DNA of 62,913 bases from Chloroflexota bacterium. Its GTDB lineage: Bacteria; Chloroflexota; Anaerolineae; Aggregatilineales; Phototrophicaceae. Below, piece by piece: positions 53,818 to 62,466 of the stretch (position 1 is its first letter; each line of letters starts with the position of its first letter). The notes beneath the pieces are model-generated. The model was given only the letters and a program-made list of their open reading frames with translations, made no database searches and had not been told where the DNA came from. The position numbers and the translations under genes are program-made. The stretch is taken from assembly GCA_011523735.1 (NCBI GenBank), contig WTGB01000013.1, positions 1-62,913 on the forward strand, written 5' to 3'.

Positions 53818-55023
53818 ATGTCCACGTTTGAGCGCATTCTGTTCCTCCCGTTTGTGGTCCTGTTGGTGGCTGCGACTACGGCGTCTGCGCAGGGCGAAAT
53901 CCACATCGACAGCAGTTGCAGTCTCGCAGATGCGATCACGGCGGCAAATACCGACCGTGAACAGGGAGGCTGCCCAGCGGGAAACGGCGCAGACGTCATC
54001 AACCTGGTTGAGCCAGTCACACTGCTGGCGGCGTTGCCGAGCATCACATCCGAGATCACCATTGAAGGATTTGGCAATAGCATTAGCGGTGACGGGCAAT
54101 ATCGTCTTTTCCACGTTGATAGTGACGGCGAGCTTACGGTCAACAACGCAACGCTAGAGGAAGGCTGGTCGGCGGATGACGGTAAACTGAATCTGATCGG
54201 CGACGGCGGCGCGATCCTGAACCAAGGGATCCTGCGCGTGAACCAATGTGTCTTGCGCAACAATCAAGCGGGAGAGGATGGCGGGGCGATTCGGAATGTT
54301 GGCGAGGCTCATATCAGCGGCAGTAGATTCCTTGGAAATACCGCGAACCGTCAATCAGGCGCCATTTACAGCGCCGGCGCGTCCGCTACTGATAGTGAGA
54401 TAGCGACCTTAGACATCAACAGCAGCATCTTCACGAAAAATAGCTCGTCACGCCACGCCGGGGCGATATTCATAGATGGCTCGGCCAGAATTGACAGTAG
54501 CATTTTCAGCGGTAACTCGGCCGGGATCAGCGGTGGAGCGATATACAATGTTGGTACCACCGAAGTTCGACGAACCGATCTGCGAGGCAATACATCACAG
54601 CTAAATGGCGGTGCCATCTTCAATGATCTCGGCGCGTGTATACTTGTCAGCAAGAGTGACCTTAGGTACAACTCGACGGTCTCTGACGGCGGCGGACTGT
54701 ACGTTTTTGGCGGAGGGAGAGCCGTCGTCACCGAAAGCCGCCTTCACAACAACAGCGCCAGCGAGGGGGGTGGCTTGCTTATAAGGAGCTTCCTTCATGA
54801 CGACGACATATACATCGGTGGACTGCATATGGGCGATACAGCAATTTGGGATAATGACGGCGGAGACTGTTTCTATGCGGATCCTGTGAATGTAATCTAT
54901 CATGGGAGCTACGGGTGCGGAGACAGACCCTTCGCGTCCGACTTCCATCTCGTAAGCTACCCGGCCATGTACGCGTCAATAGAAGAAGATCACTGGTACA
55001 TAAAGAGGGTCAGATGCCGTTAA
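53818..55023 (+). CDS. secreted Pmp-like beta-helix protein
   Basis: 401 residues. Signal peptide MSTFERILFLPFVVLLVAAT then TASAQ. The block SSCSLADAITAANTDREQGG is the family opening, followed by about seven GGAI/GGLL repeats and an unusual C-terminal part with Cys pairs (GDCFYADP, GSYGCGD, RVRCR). ATG 53818 is preferred because the earlier ATG at 53779 overlaps a TACAAT -10-like box (53775-53780). The last 10 bases overlap the thioredoxin start. No permease-like tail is near it. Confidence 0.78.
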   Translation: MSTFERILFLPFVVLLVAATTASAQGEIHIDSSCSLADAITAANTDREQGGCPAGNGADVINLVEPVTLLAALPSITSEITIEGFGNSISGDGQYRLFHVDSDGELTVNNATLEEGWSADDGKLNLIGDGGAILNQGILRVNQCVLRNNQAGEDGGAIRNVGEAHISGSRFLGNTANRQSGAIYSAGASATDSEIATLDINSSIFTKNSSSRHAGAIFIDGSARIDSSIFSGNSAGISGGAIYNVGTTEVRRTDLRGNTSQLNGGAIFNDLGACILVSKSDLRYNSTVSDGGGLYVFGGGRAVVTESRLHNNSASEGGGLLIRSFLHDDDIYIGGLHMGDTAIWDNDGGDCFYADPVNVIYHGSYGCGDRPFASDFHLVSYPAMYASIEEDHWYIKRVRCR

Positions 55024-55760
55024 TATCGCTCACGGATGGCAACTTCAAATCGTATATCGGCGCATCGGCCGCGCTCATCCTCATCTCCAACGGCAGCGAC
55101 AAACTGCGGGGAGACTTCAAAACCGCCTTCAACAAAGCTGCCGACGAAGAAGACGGCATCTTCTTCGGGCAGCTCGACCCCGATCACTACCGGGCTTCAG
55201 CCCGGCACTTCGACTACCAGGGCCGATCACTGCTGATCGGTATGTATCGCGGCGAGGTCTTATGGCGGCGCTCCCGTCCCTGGGCCAGCGATCTGCCCGA
55301 TTACATCCGCCAACTGCAAGAGGCCATCGCCGAGGATGCGCCAGCCGCCGAAACGGAAGCCGCTCCAGAAAAGAAAGAAAGCGCGCCCCTGCTCGACAAG
55401 CCGCTGGATGTCACCGATGCCACCTTCGAGGCTGAAGCCATTCTCGCATCGCACGAGTTGCCGGTGCTGGTGGATTTCTGGGCGGAATGGTGCGGTCCCT
55501 GCCGCATGGTCGCTCCCATCCTCGAGAAGCTAGCAGCCGAATTCGCGGGGCAGATCCGCGTGGTCAAAGTCGATACGGACGCCAACCCCGGGCTCAGCCA
55601 GGCTTTTCAGATTCGCAGCATTCCTACTATCGCCGTATTCAAAGCTGGCAAGCTGATCTTCATGCAGCCGGGCGCCCTGCCGGAACCGTCCTTCCGCGAC
55701 CTCATCAAACAGGCGATTGAGCTAGAGATCCCAGCGGACGAAACTGCGGCAAGCGCCTGA
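55014..55760 (+). CDS. thioredoxin-domain protein with N-terminal extension
   Basis: 248 residues. The C-terminal thioredoxin domain (about residues 135-240) has the WCGPC motif (VDFWAEWCGPCRMVAPILEK), then IRSIPTIAVFKAGK with the cis-Pro. The first ~110 residues look like an inactive thioredoxin-like fold without CxxC, and an Ala/Glu-rich linker joins the two. No signal peptide. The start ATG 55014 (AGGG upstream) lies inside the beta-helix gene end, so the two are probably cotranscribed. Thioredoxin/chaperone role inferred from the family. Confidence 0.85.
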   Translation: MPLISLTDGNFKSYIGASAALILISNGSDKLRGDFKTAFNKAADEEDGIFFGQLDPDHYRASARHFDYQGRSLLIGMYRGEVLWRRSRPWASDLPDYIRQLQEAIAEDAPAAETEAAPEKKESAPLLDKPLDVTDATFEAEAILASHELPVLVDFWAEWCGPCRMVAPILEKLAAEFAGQIRVVKVDTDANPGLSQAFQIRSIPTIAVFKAGKLIFMQPGALPEPSFRDLIKQAIELEIPADETAASA

Positions 55761-55766
55761 TTTCTA

Positions 55767-56882
55767 TCAACCAATCTCCCTGCCAGTCAGCAGCGCCAGG
55801 CTCTGCTGGTCATGCGGCGGACTGAACATATTCGGCGGATGTCGGTCGCGCCCGTCAAGTTCGCCGATATAGGTCTGCGTCGTACCTAGGCTGTTATGCC
55901 CCAGGTTCTGGCGGATCCGTTCCAGGTCCATACCGAAGTCGTAGGCATTGCGCGCATAAGTCCGCCGTAAATCATGCGGCTTGACCAAGCGCAGAGCGCC
56001 ATCAATCGTGACCGGATAGGCATTCATGATATCGTTGACCGTCCAGGCGCCGATGCCTTTGGCGCGCACCGTTTTCCCGCCGCGCCGTATCCCGCGGAAG
56101 ACGTGCCCGGCTTTGATATCCGCTTCCCGCAGCCAGGCGTCCACATACATCAGGCACCAATCCAGCGGACCATAGGGAATGAGCCGCTGTACCCCGCCCT
56201 TGCCTTCCCGCACCCGCAGTGACAGCTCGCCGCCGAGATGCTGCCGCAGGTCCTCCACTTGCAGCGCCGCCGCCTCCGCCGCCCGGATGCCCGTGCAGAC
56301 CATCAGCGTCATCAGCGCCGTATCGCGTAAGCCGCGCAGCGTCGATATGCCCGGTGCGCGCACCAGGGCGCTAACCTGCCAGGGCTTCAAACGCAGATGC
56401 TCGCTATCGGCGACATCCTGCTTCTCCACCAGTTTGACGGGGGCCGTCGCTGGATGCACATCGTTTGATATGCGGACGAAAAACTCGTTGACCAGCGCCT
56501 GCTGCTCCGCTTCTGTGTCATCGGGATTGGTCAATTCATAAAGACGGTCGCGCGCGTCATTGCTGCGCGTGAGGAGGGCATTATAGCGGCTGCGTATCGT
56601 TGCCAAATGCGCCAAGGCCGTCGTCGGGGAGAGTGCCGCGGGCTTGTGGTTCCCGTGCCTGTCCACCCGCGTCCGTTCGTATAACAGGTAATCGCGATAG
56701 GCTTCCAGATCTGGCTGATACCAAGTCAGCTGCCTATCGGTCAGCCATTCAATAAAGAAGCTCAAACGCGACTGTACATCTTTATTAGGGTTCTCCGGCA
56801 TGAGGACAGCATAATTCTCCCGCCGGAGTCTTTCCTCTCGCTCAAAATTAGACCTAGGTTTGGACGCGGCTGTCACTTCCAT
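55767..56882 (-). CDS. tyrosine recombinase / phage integrase family protein
   Basis: 371 residues. The N-terminal SAM-like DNA-binding domain (about 30-150) is followed by the catalytic domain: Arg in TGIRAAEAAAL (about 199), Lys in GKGGVQRLIP, HDLRR (about 300), LGHNSLG (about 327) and the Tyr nucleophile in TYIGE (about 337). All active-site residues look intact. It is between XerC/D and a mobile-element integrase in length. Start taken at ATG 56882; no binding site precedes it and a TATAAT is close, so the message may be leaderless. No element ends were seen beside it. Confidence 0.82.
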   Translation of the reverse strand: MEVTAASKPRSNFEREERLRRENYAVLMPENPNKDVQSRLSFFIEWLTDRQLTWYQPDLEAYRDYLLYERTRVDRHGNHKPAALSPTTALAHLATIRSRYNALLTRSNDARDRLYELTNPDDTEAEQQALVNEFFVRISNDVHPATAPVKLVEKQDVADSEHLRLKPWQVSALVRAPGISTLRGLRDTALMTLMVCTGIRAAEAAALQVEDLRQHLGGELSLRVREGKGGVQRLIPYGPLDWCLMYVDAWLREADIKAGHVFRGIRRGGKTVRAKGIGAWTVNDIMNAYPVTIDGALRLVKPHDLRRTYARNAYDFGMDLERIRQNLGHNSLGTTQTYIGELDGRDRHPPNMFSPPHDQQSLALLTGREIG

Positions 56883-56958
56883 AAACGTGATTATAATGTG
56901 ATTCTCTGCTTCGCGTCGGCGTACGATTCCCACCTCTCACTGTCGGCGCATTTCAAGC

Positions 56959-56964
56959 TATAAT
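56959..56964 (+). promoter_or_regulatory. candidate -10 box of the MoxR gene
   Basis: TATAAT, 41 bases before ATG 57005. It overlaps a possible earlier ATG (56963), which supports the later start. No good -35 found. Confidence 0.4.
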
Positions 56965-57004
56965 GGCGCGCACTGTCCGCAACCAACATGAAAGCGACCG
57001 GCAG

Positions 57005-57997
57005 ATGAGCACTGCAGAAATCGGCTTGGAGCAATTCGGCGAAATCGCTCGGGGCATTGAAGAAGAAGTCGGCAAGGTCATCGTCGGGCAGCGTGATGTC
57101 CTGCGCAGCGTCATAATCTGCGTGCTGGCTGGGGGGCATGCCCTGCTGGAAGGCGTGCCGGGCTTGGGCAAGACTATGCTGATCCGCACCTTGGGCGATG
57201 TGCTCGACTTGCAATTCTCGCGCATCCAATTCACGCCTGACCTGATGCCGGCCGATATTGTCGGCACTGATATTTTGGAAGAGACCGAAGACGGCCGGCG
57301 CCAGTTCCGCTTTCAAGCCGGTCCCATATTCGCCAATCTGGTGCTGGCGGACGAGATCAACCGCGCCACGCCCAAGACGCAATCCGCCATGCTCGAGGCC
57401 ATGCAGGAAAAGACTGTCACCGTCGCCGGGCGCGGCTACCCGCTCGATGCGCCTTTCTTCGTACTGGCGACCCAGAATCCGCTGGAGATGGAAGGCACTT
57501 ATCCCCTGCCCGAGGCGCAGCTTGATCGCTTTCTCTTCAAAGTTAATGTCGCCTTCCCCAATGTTGCAGACCTGGTTACGATCCTCGATCGCACAACCGG
57601 CGTCGAACAGCCGCGCGCGGGTAAAGTCGCCGATGGCGCGCAAGTGATCGGCATGGGTTCGCTCGCCTTGAGCACACCCATACCCAGCCACGTCAGCGAA
57701 TATGTCGCCCACATCATTGTCGCGACCCATCCGGACAGCGAACGCGCCACGCCGATGCTGCGTCAGTACGCCCGCTATGGCGCCAGCCCTCGCGGAGCGC
57801 AAGCCTTGATCATCGGCGCGAAAATCAACGCCCTGCTCGAGGGGCGCAGCAACGCCTCATTTGAAGATGTGACGGCTGTTGCGCCAGCGGCCTTGCGGCA
57901 CCGCATCCTGCTGAATTTCGAAGGCCAGGCGGAGGGGCTGAGCACCGATGACTTGATCGCCGATGTGCTTAAAACTGTCCCGAGGTTGGCCAGCTAG
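57005..57997 (+). CDS. MoxR-family AAA+ ATPase
   Basis: 330 residues. Walker A GVPGLGKT (about residue 51), Walker B LVLADEINRATPKTQSAMLE (about 112), sensor/arginine region ATQNPLEMEGTYPLPEAQLD RF-type and a C-terminal lid. MoxR ATPases act as chaperones for complex assembly, normally encoded with DUF58 and transglutaminase genes; here none follows, since the next genes are on the other strand. Confidence 0.9.
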   Translation: MSTAEIGLEQFGEIARGIEEEVGKVIVGQRDVLRSVIICVLAGGHALLEGVPGLGKTMLIRTLGDVLDLQFSRIQFTPDLMPADIVGTDILEETEDGRRQFRFQAGPIFANLVLADEINRATPKTQSAMLEAMQEKTVTVAGRGYPLDAPFFVLATQNPLEMEGTYPLPEAQLDRFLFKVNVAFPNVADLVTILDRTTGVEQPRAGKVADGAQVIGMGSLALSTPIPSHVSEYVAHIIVATHPDSERATPMLRQYARYGASPRGAQALIIGAKINALLEGRSNASFEDVTAVAPAALRHRILLNFEGQAEGLSTDDLIADVLKTVPRLAS

Positions 57998-58056
57998 CTG
58001 CCACGAAAAGCTCGCTAATAGGCTAGCCGCTCTAAGTCGTCAACGGGTATACAGAC

Positions 58057-58090
58057 AAAGAAAAAGCCTGCCGAATTGTGTTCAGCAGGC
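58057..58090 (-). terminator. Rho-independent terminator of the HU gene
   Basis: Minus-strand stem GCCTGCTGAA/TTCGGCAGGC (one mismatch) with a five-base loop, followed by TTTTTCTTT. It lies 78 bases beyond the HU stop and may also end the convergent MoxR transcript, though no T run follows on the plus strand. Confidence 0.7.
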
Positions 58091-58168
58091 AGATATGCAC
58101 ATGTTATAGCTGTTATGGCGTCGCCGGAGTCTAATTAGCCCTTGCCCACAAACGACATCAAAAGCGCG

Positions 58169-58441
58169 TTAATTTACCGCGTCGGACAAGCCCGCGCCCG
58201 GCTTAAATTTGACGACCTTTTTCGCTGCAATCTGTATCTCTTCGCCCGTGCGGGGGTTACGCCCCATACGAGCGCTGCGACTATCGACGGACCAAGAGCC
58301 GAAGCCGACCAGCGAAATCCGGTCGCCGCTCACGAGCGCGTCAGTCACTGAGGACACGAAGGCGTCTAGCGCCTTGCCAGCATCAGCTTTGCTCAACCCA
58401 GACTTGTCAGCGATTGAACCAATCAATTCTGCTTTGTTCAT
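58169..58441 (-). CDS. hup: HU-family DNA-binding protein
   Basis: 90 residues, the standard HU length. MNKAELIGSIADKSGLSKADAGKALDAF opening, the arm region GFGSWSVDSRSARMGRNPRTGEEIQI with the RNPRTG tip that inserts into DNA, and KKVVKFKPGAGLSDAV end. AGGAG lies 9 bases before the ATG, and a TATACT -10-like box lies at 58476-58481 (minus strand). Nucleoid protein; integration host factor-like roles in recombination are possible. Confidence 0.96.
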   Translation of the reverse strand: MNKAELIGSIADKSGLSKADAGKALDAFVSSVTDALVSGDRISLVGFGSWSVDSRSARMGRNPRTGEEIQIAAKKVVKFKPGAGLSDAVN

Positions 58442-58596
58442 TTCAACTGCTCCTTTAAGTCAATGCTCGGCTAGTAGTATAACACTTTTTCCTGCTTGCA
58501 AAGGTCAAAAGTCCCCATATGCGCAGTCTATACCACATAATAACAAAACATAAATATCTCTCCTGTCAGCATTACGCCTATTTGTCATCGTATCGT

Positions 58597-59505
58597 TCAA
58601 GCGGGGTTAGCGGCTAGAAAAGCCTCTACTTCGCTACGAGTGGGCAAAGCGCTGCGCCCCCCGATGGCGCGGCAGTTCATCGAGCCCACGGCGGAAGCAA
58701 ATCTCGCCATGCGCGGCAGATCCCAGTTCTGCAGCAGGGCGTACATAAACGCGCCATGATAAGCATCGCCGGCGCCAGTTGTATCCGCCACCTCAACTTC
58801 AAATGCGGGTATCTCCAAAATCCCTCCAGCCCAGCAGACTACCGAACCGCGTTCGCCCAAGGTTACAATCGCGATTGACGCGCCTTCGTCAAACAGCTTT
58901 GCGGCGACGGCGGCTGGCGGCTCCTCCGGCATCCAGGCTCTCGCCCAGGCTTCCGGCACGATCGGCACATCAACCAAATCGAGCAAAGGCTTGATCGCCG
59001 CGTAGGGAAGCGCCGGATCCAGCACCACCGTCATGCCCGCCGCCCGCGCCCAGCCCGCCGCTTGCAGCGTCACATCGTTGATGGTGTCCACGAAGAGCAG
59101 GCGCGCGCCAATGATGTCCTCCCGGCTGATCTCGGTGGGACCTATCGCCGAACCCGTCGGCGGTCTCGTGATGATGCTGCGCTCTCCCGTCGGCTCGTCA
59201 ACCAAGATGACCGACACATGCGATTCGCTGCCCGCCTCGACCAGCAATTGCGAAACATCCACGCCTTCACGCTGCAGGTCGGCCCGGATATAGTCGCCGT
59301 TGTCGTCATCGCCGATGCGGGCGATGATCTTCGTCTTGGCGCCCAGCCGAGCGGCCGCCACCAACGCGCAAGAAGCCAACCCGCCCGGCTGCCGCGCATA
59401 ATCCAGGGCGCGCATATTTTCGTTGCGATGCGGCATCCGCGGCACGGTCACGATGTGATCAACCGTGCAGACGCCGATGCCGACGATATCGGGAGTCGTC
59501 ACCAT
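58597..59505 (-). CDS. PfkB-family carbohydrate kinase (ribokinase-like)
   Basis: 302 residues. The PfkB signature 1 region (GGLASCALVAAARLGAKTKI) and the C-terminal signature 2 ADTTGAGDAYHGAFMYALL with the catalytic Asp near residue 250. Substrate pockets differ across the family (ribose, fructose, KDG, adenosine), so the substrate is not assigned; a keto-deoxy sugar acid would fit the rhamnonate dehydratase-like gene but they are far apart. Single gene. Confidence 0.88.
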   Translation of the reverse strand: MVTTPDIVGIGVCTVDHIVTVPRMPHRNENMRALDYARQPGGLASCALVAAARLGAKTKIIARIGDDDNGDYIRADLQREGVDVSQLLVEAGSESHVSVILVDEPTGERSIITRPPTGSAIGPTEISREDIIGARLLFVDTINDVTLQAAGWARAAGMTVVLDPALPYAAIKPLLDLVDVPIVPEAWARAWMPEEPPAAVAAKLFDEGASIAIVTLGERGSVVCWAGGILEIPAFEVEVADTTGAGDAYHGAFMYALLQNWDLPRMARFASAVGSMNCRAIGGRSALPTRSEVEAFLAANPA

Positions 59506-59655
59506 CCCTCAGCTTTTGCAGAACCCGGACATGTCGCCACGTTTGTAACGCAAAAGCCGAAATCCTGCAATCGGTCGCCGAAGCATCATCCGAGTGGGAA
59601 AGGGCTGCATGCGTCGCTAAAATAGTGGCAAACCAGCTTAGAGGAGACAAGCACA

Positions 59656-60132
59656 ATGGAAAATCGCGCTGATTACATAGACGCCTTCCGTCAACTGCCC
59701 GCCCAACTGCGAGAAAAAGTCCAGGGGCTATCGGTTGAGCAGTTGACCACCGCCTATAACGCGCCGGAATGGACCATCGCGCAAAACATCCACCACCTCG
59801 CCGATACGCACATGGTCTGCATTCGCCGCTTCAAACTGATCTTGACCAGCCCCAGCTTCCAATTCACCGCCTATGACGTGAACGCCATCGCCGAATACCC
59901 CGACGCCAAAGATGCCGATATCGAGCATTCGCTGAAGATCCTCGAAGGCTTGCATGCCCGCTGGGCTATCCTGCTGGAGAACCTGACCGAAGAAGAATGG
60001 GGCAAGATCGGCCGCGGCTCCAGTCCTGACCGACCCGATTACAGCCTGGAAGAACTCGCCCGCGTTTATTCCCAACACGGTCTCAATCACTTGCAGCAAA
60101 TTCAGGACGTGCTGGACAAGCTGCCGGCATGA
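59656..60132 (+). CDS. DinB-superfamily four-helix protein (YfiT-like)
   Basis: 158 residues. Conserved His pattern NIHHLADTHM near residue 48 and HGLNHLQQIQ near the C-terminus, forming the metal-binding triad of DinB/YfiT proteins. Relatives include thiol-dependent transferases; no substrate is known. GAGGAG lies 10 bases before the ATG. Its TGA overlaps the ATG of the glycosylase gene as ATGA, so the two are coupled. Confidence 0.87.
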   Translation: MENRADYIDAFRQLPAQLREKVQGLSVEQLTTAYNAPEWTIAQNIHHLADTHMVCIRRFKLILTSPSFQFTAYDVNAIAEYPDAKDADIEHSLKILEGLHARWAILLENLTEEEWGKIGRGSSPDRPDYSLEELARVYSQHGLNHLQQIQDVLDKLPA

Positions 60133-61025
60133 AGCGCCCGCGCATCGTCATTCCGGCTGCGCCGCAATTTGACTTCCTCCAAACCGTCCATAGCCACGGC
60201 TGGTTGATGCTGTCGCCCTTCAGTTGGGATGCGGAGGGCGACAGGCTGCAATACGTCTATCAAACGGGGTCCGGTGATGTGCAGCGCCTGCAGATCTGCG
60301 CGGCGGAAGGCGGCCTCCGCGTCGACCTGCCCGATTGCCCACAGATCAATCCGCAATTGGAAGCCGAAGTCGCCGCGGCCGTCAAGCGCATGCTCAATAC
60401 CGATTGGGATCTCAGCGCCTTTTATGCCGCCATGCGCGCCTATGAGGGCTACGACTGGCTGGAAGCGGAAAGGCGCGGACGCATCCTGACTGCGCCAAGC
60501 CTGTGGGAAGACCTGGCGAAAGTGCTGCTGACGACGAATTGCAACTGGGCGCAGACGGTTAATATGTGCCGCAACCTTTGCCAACTCGGCGCCACGCACC
60601 CGAGAATCGAAGGCTGTCAGGCTTTTCCCAGTCCGCAGCGCATCGCTGACATGGACTTTGAGGAGATGGCGGAAGCCGTCCGGGCCGGCTATCGCAACGC
60701 TTACCTGTATGAGCTGGCGCAAAAGATCGCCAGCGGCGCCCTCGATCTCGCTGCTTGGCAGAGCCTCGATAGCGATAGCCTGTTCAAAGCGGTTAAAGCC
60801 TTGAAGGGTTTCGGCGATTATGCCGCCGGCACGGTCGCGCGCATGATGGGCCATTTCGACCGAATCGCTATCGATACCGCCTGCCACGCCATGTTCGCCG
60901 CCACTCACAACGAGGGCGCCAAAGCAGACGCCAAAACCATTGCCGCCCACTATGAAGGATTCGGCGATTGGCGCGGGCTCGTCCTCTGGATGGATATTAT
61001 GCGCTACTATGCCACCGTCAATTGA
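60129..61025 (+). CDS. AlkA/OGG-like DNA glycosylase (HhH-GPD)
   Basis: 298 residues. An N-terminal domain of about 95 residues is followed by the HhH-GPD domain: LKGFGDYAAGTVARMMGHFD is the helix-hairpin-helix and IAIDTACHAMF carries the catalytic Asp. The Lys of bifunctional OGG1/Nth enzymes is absent, favouring a monofunctional base-excision glycosylase (AlkA-type). Cotranscribed with the DinB-like gene. Convergent with the S10 peptidase gene (8-base overlap of ends). Confidence 0.85.
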   Translation: MKRPRIVIPAAPQFDFLQTVHSHGWLMLSPFSWDAEGDRLQYVYQTGSGDVQRLQICAAEGGLRVDLPDCPQINPQLEAEVAAAVKRMLNTDWDLSAFYAAMRAYEGYDWLEAERRGRILTAPSLWEDLAKVLLTTNCNWAQTVNMCRNLCQLGATHPRIEGCQAFPSPQRIADMDFEEMAEAVRAGYRNAYLYELAQKIASGALDLAAWQSLDSDSLFKAVKALKGFGDYAAGTVARMMGHFDRIAIDTACHAMFAATHNEGAKADAKTIAAHYEGFGDWRGLVLWMDIMRYYATVN

Positions 61026-62466
61026 TTGGATCCGCCCCGACAAAGGCGGCTGCATCGTCTTTTAACTTTGCCAGCGATGGCAGGTGCAAGTACATCATGT
61101 GCCCGGCTTCGTATTCTTCAATGATTACGTTATTGCGCAGGCTCGCGTCCAAACCCATGTGCGCCAGCGAATAATAGGCCGCCTGGAAGGGGGTGGCCAG
61201 GTCATAATAGCCCTGTGCCACCAGCACCTGCATAAAGGGATTCTTGGCGAAGGCAGCCCGTAAGCCTTCGCTCGTATCGGGGAATTGCCCGCCTTGATAC
61301 TTCCAGTTCTCGTTGACCTTGAAGCTCAAAATCTCGTAATTCAGATCGGTCTCATAACCCAGTTGCTCGCGGATGTACTGATTGTAGACGGCGGTATAAG
61401 GCGGGACGATGGCATTCATCGACGGGTCGAAATCGAAGGTCGTCCCCTCAGCTGAAGCCATGATGCCGATGAAGCGCGAATCCAGCCGCCCGACCGCCCG
61501 CTTGTCATCGCGCAGCAGCTCTTTGCAGAAGCTCATGATATTGATGCGTAAATCGGCGCCCAGAATAAAGCGCCGCGACAAGCCGGTATATTGCGACAAG
61601 ATCTCGGCAATCGCCCGGCGCTCCCCGCCAGTCAGCCGGTCGCCCTTCGCCAGCGCCACCGTGTAGATCTCCTCGGACCATTGGGCGACCTCCCGCAGTA
61701 CATCACCCAGATCACGCTCTTGCAGCTCGTCGTCCAACGCTCCGTGATAATGAGCCGTCGCGCAATAACTCGGCAGATAAAGTGCGTAGGGCAAGTCATT
61801 GGCTTTGGTGAAACGCAGGGTTTGGAAGTTCATCACAGTCGAGATCAAGATGATGCCGTTGAAAGCGATGCCGCGGTCGATCAGATGGCCCGCCAAGCCG
61901 GCGGCGCGGGTGGTGCCATAGCTCTCGCCGGCCAGATACAGCGGCGAAGTCCAGCGCTGATTGCGCGAAAGATACAAGCGGATGAACTCGCCGACCGCCT
62001 CCAGATCCGCCTCCAGCCCCCAATACTTCTCGTTGTCCGCCGGGTCGGCCGCGCGGGAGTAGCCTGTGCCGACCGGGTCGATGAACACCAGATCGCCCAG
62101 ATCGAGCCAGGTATAGGCATTATCGATCAGGCGATACGGCGGAGGCGGCATGAAACCTTCATCGCCCATGTCGACTCGCTTCGGTCCCAGCGCGCCCATG
62201 TGCAGCCAGATCGATGCCGCGCCCGGTCCGCCGTTGAAGACAAAAATCAGCGGGCGAGCGGCGCTGTCTTCTGAGTCGACCGTATAGGCAGTGTAGAAGA
62301 TCTGGGCGACGATCTTGTCTTTCTCGTCTTTGAGCGGCATCTTGCCCACCGTGGCGCTGTAGTTGAGCGCCCCATCGGCGAGCTTGAGCTCATGAGATGT
62401 GACAATCGGCTCTTCTTCTTTAATGCCGTCCGCGGCAAGGTTTTCCGTTTCAGGTTTGTCAGTCAT
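61018..62466 (-). CDS. S10-family serine carboxypeptidase-like hydrolase
   Basis: 482 residues, alpha/beta hydrolase of peptidase family S10. The oxyanion/entry FVFNGGPGAASIWLHMGALGP, the Ser nucleophile in AGESYGTTRAAG (about residue 181), Asp in VAQGYYDLATPF and His in EYEAGHMMYLHL complete the triad. No signal peptide, so it is cytoplasmic or leaderless. Start taken at ATG 62466, GGAATG 7 bases upstream; ATG 62475 and 62496 are alternatives. Confidence 0.9.
   Translation of the reverse strand: MTDKPETENLAADGIKEEEPIVTSHELKLADGALNYSATVGKMPLKDEKDKIVAQIFYTAYTVDSEDSAARPLIFVFNGGPGAASIWLHMGALGPKRVDMGDEGFMPPPPYRLIDNAYTWLDLGDLVFIDPVGTGYSRAADPADNEKYWGLEADLEAVGEFIRLYLSRNQRWTSPLYLAGESYGTTRAAGLAGHLIDRGIAFNGIILISTVMNFQTLRFTKANDLPYALYLPSYCATAHYHGALDDELQERDLGDVLREVAQWSEEIYTVALAKGDRLTGGERRAIAEILSQYTGLSRRFILGADLRINIMSFCKELLRDDKRAVGRLDSRFIGIMASAEGTTFDFDPSMNAIVPPYTAVYNQYIREQLGYETDLNYEILSFKVNENWKYQGGQFPDTSEGLRAAFAKNPFMQVLVAQGYYDLATPFQAAYYSLAHMGLDASLRNNVIIEEYEAGHMMYLHLPSLAKLKDDAAAFVGADPIN

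Noticed and set aside
53745..55030. Orphan copy of the ABC exporter or thioredoxin gene end around the fifth beta-helix gene
   Set aside because: I compared both flanks with the 3' end of the exporter gene and the 5' end of the thioredoxin gene and saw no duplicated segment, so this locus does not show the cassette boundary pattern.
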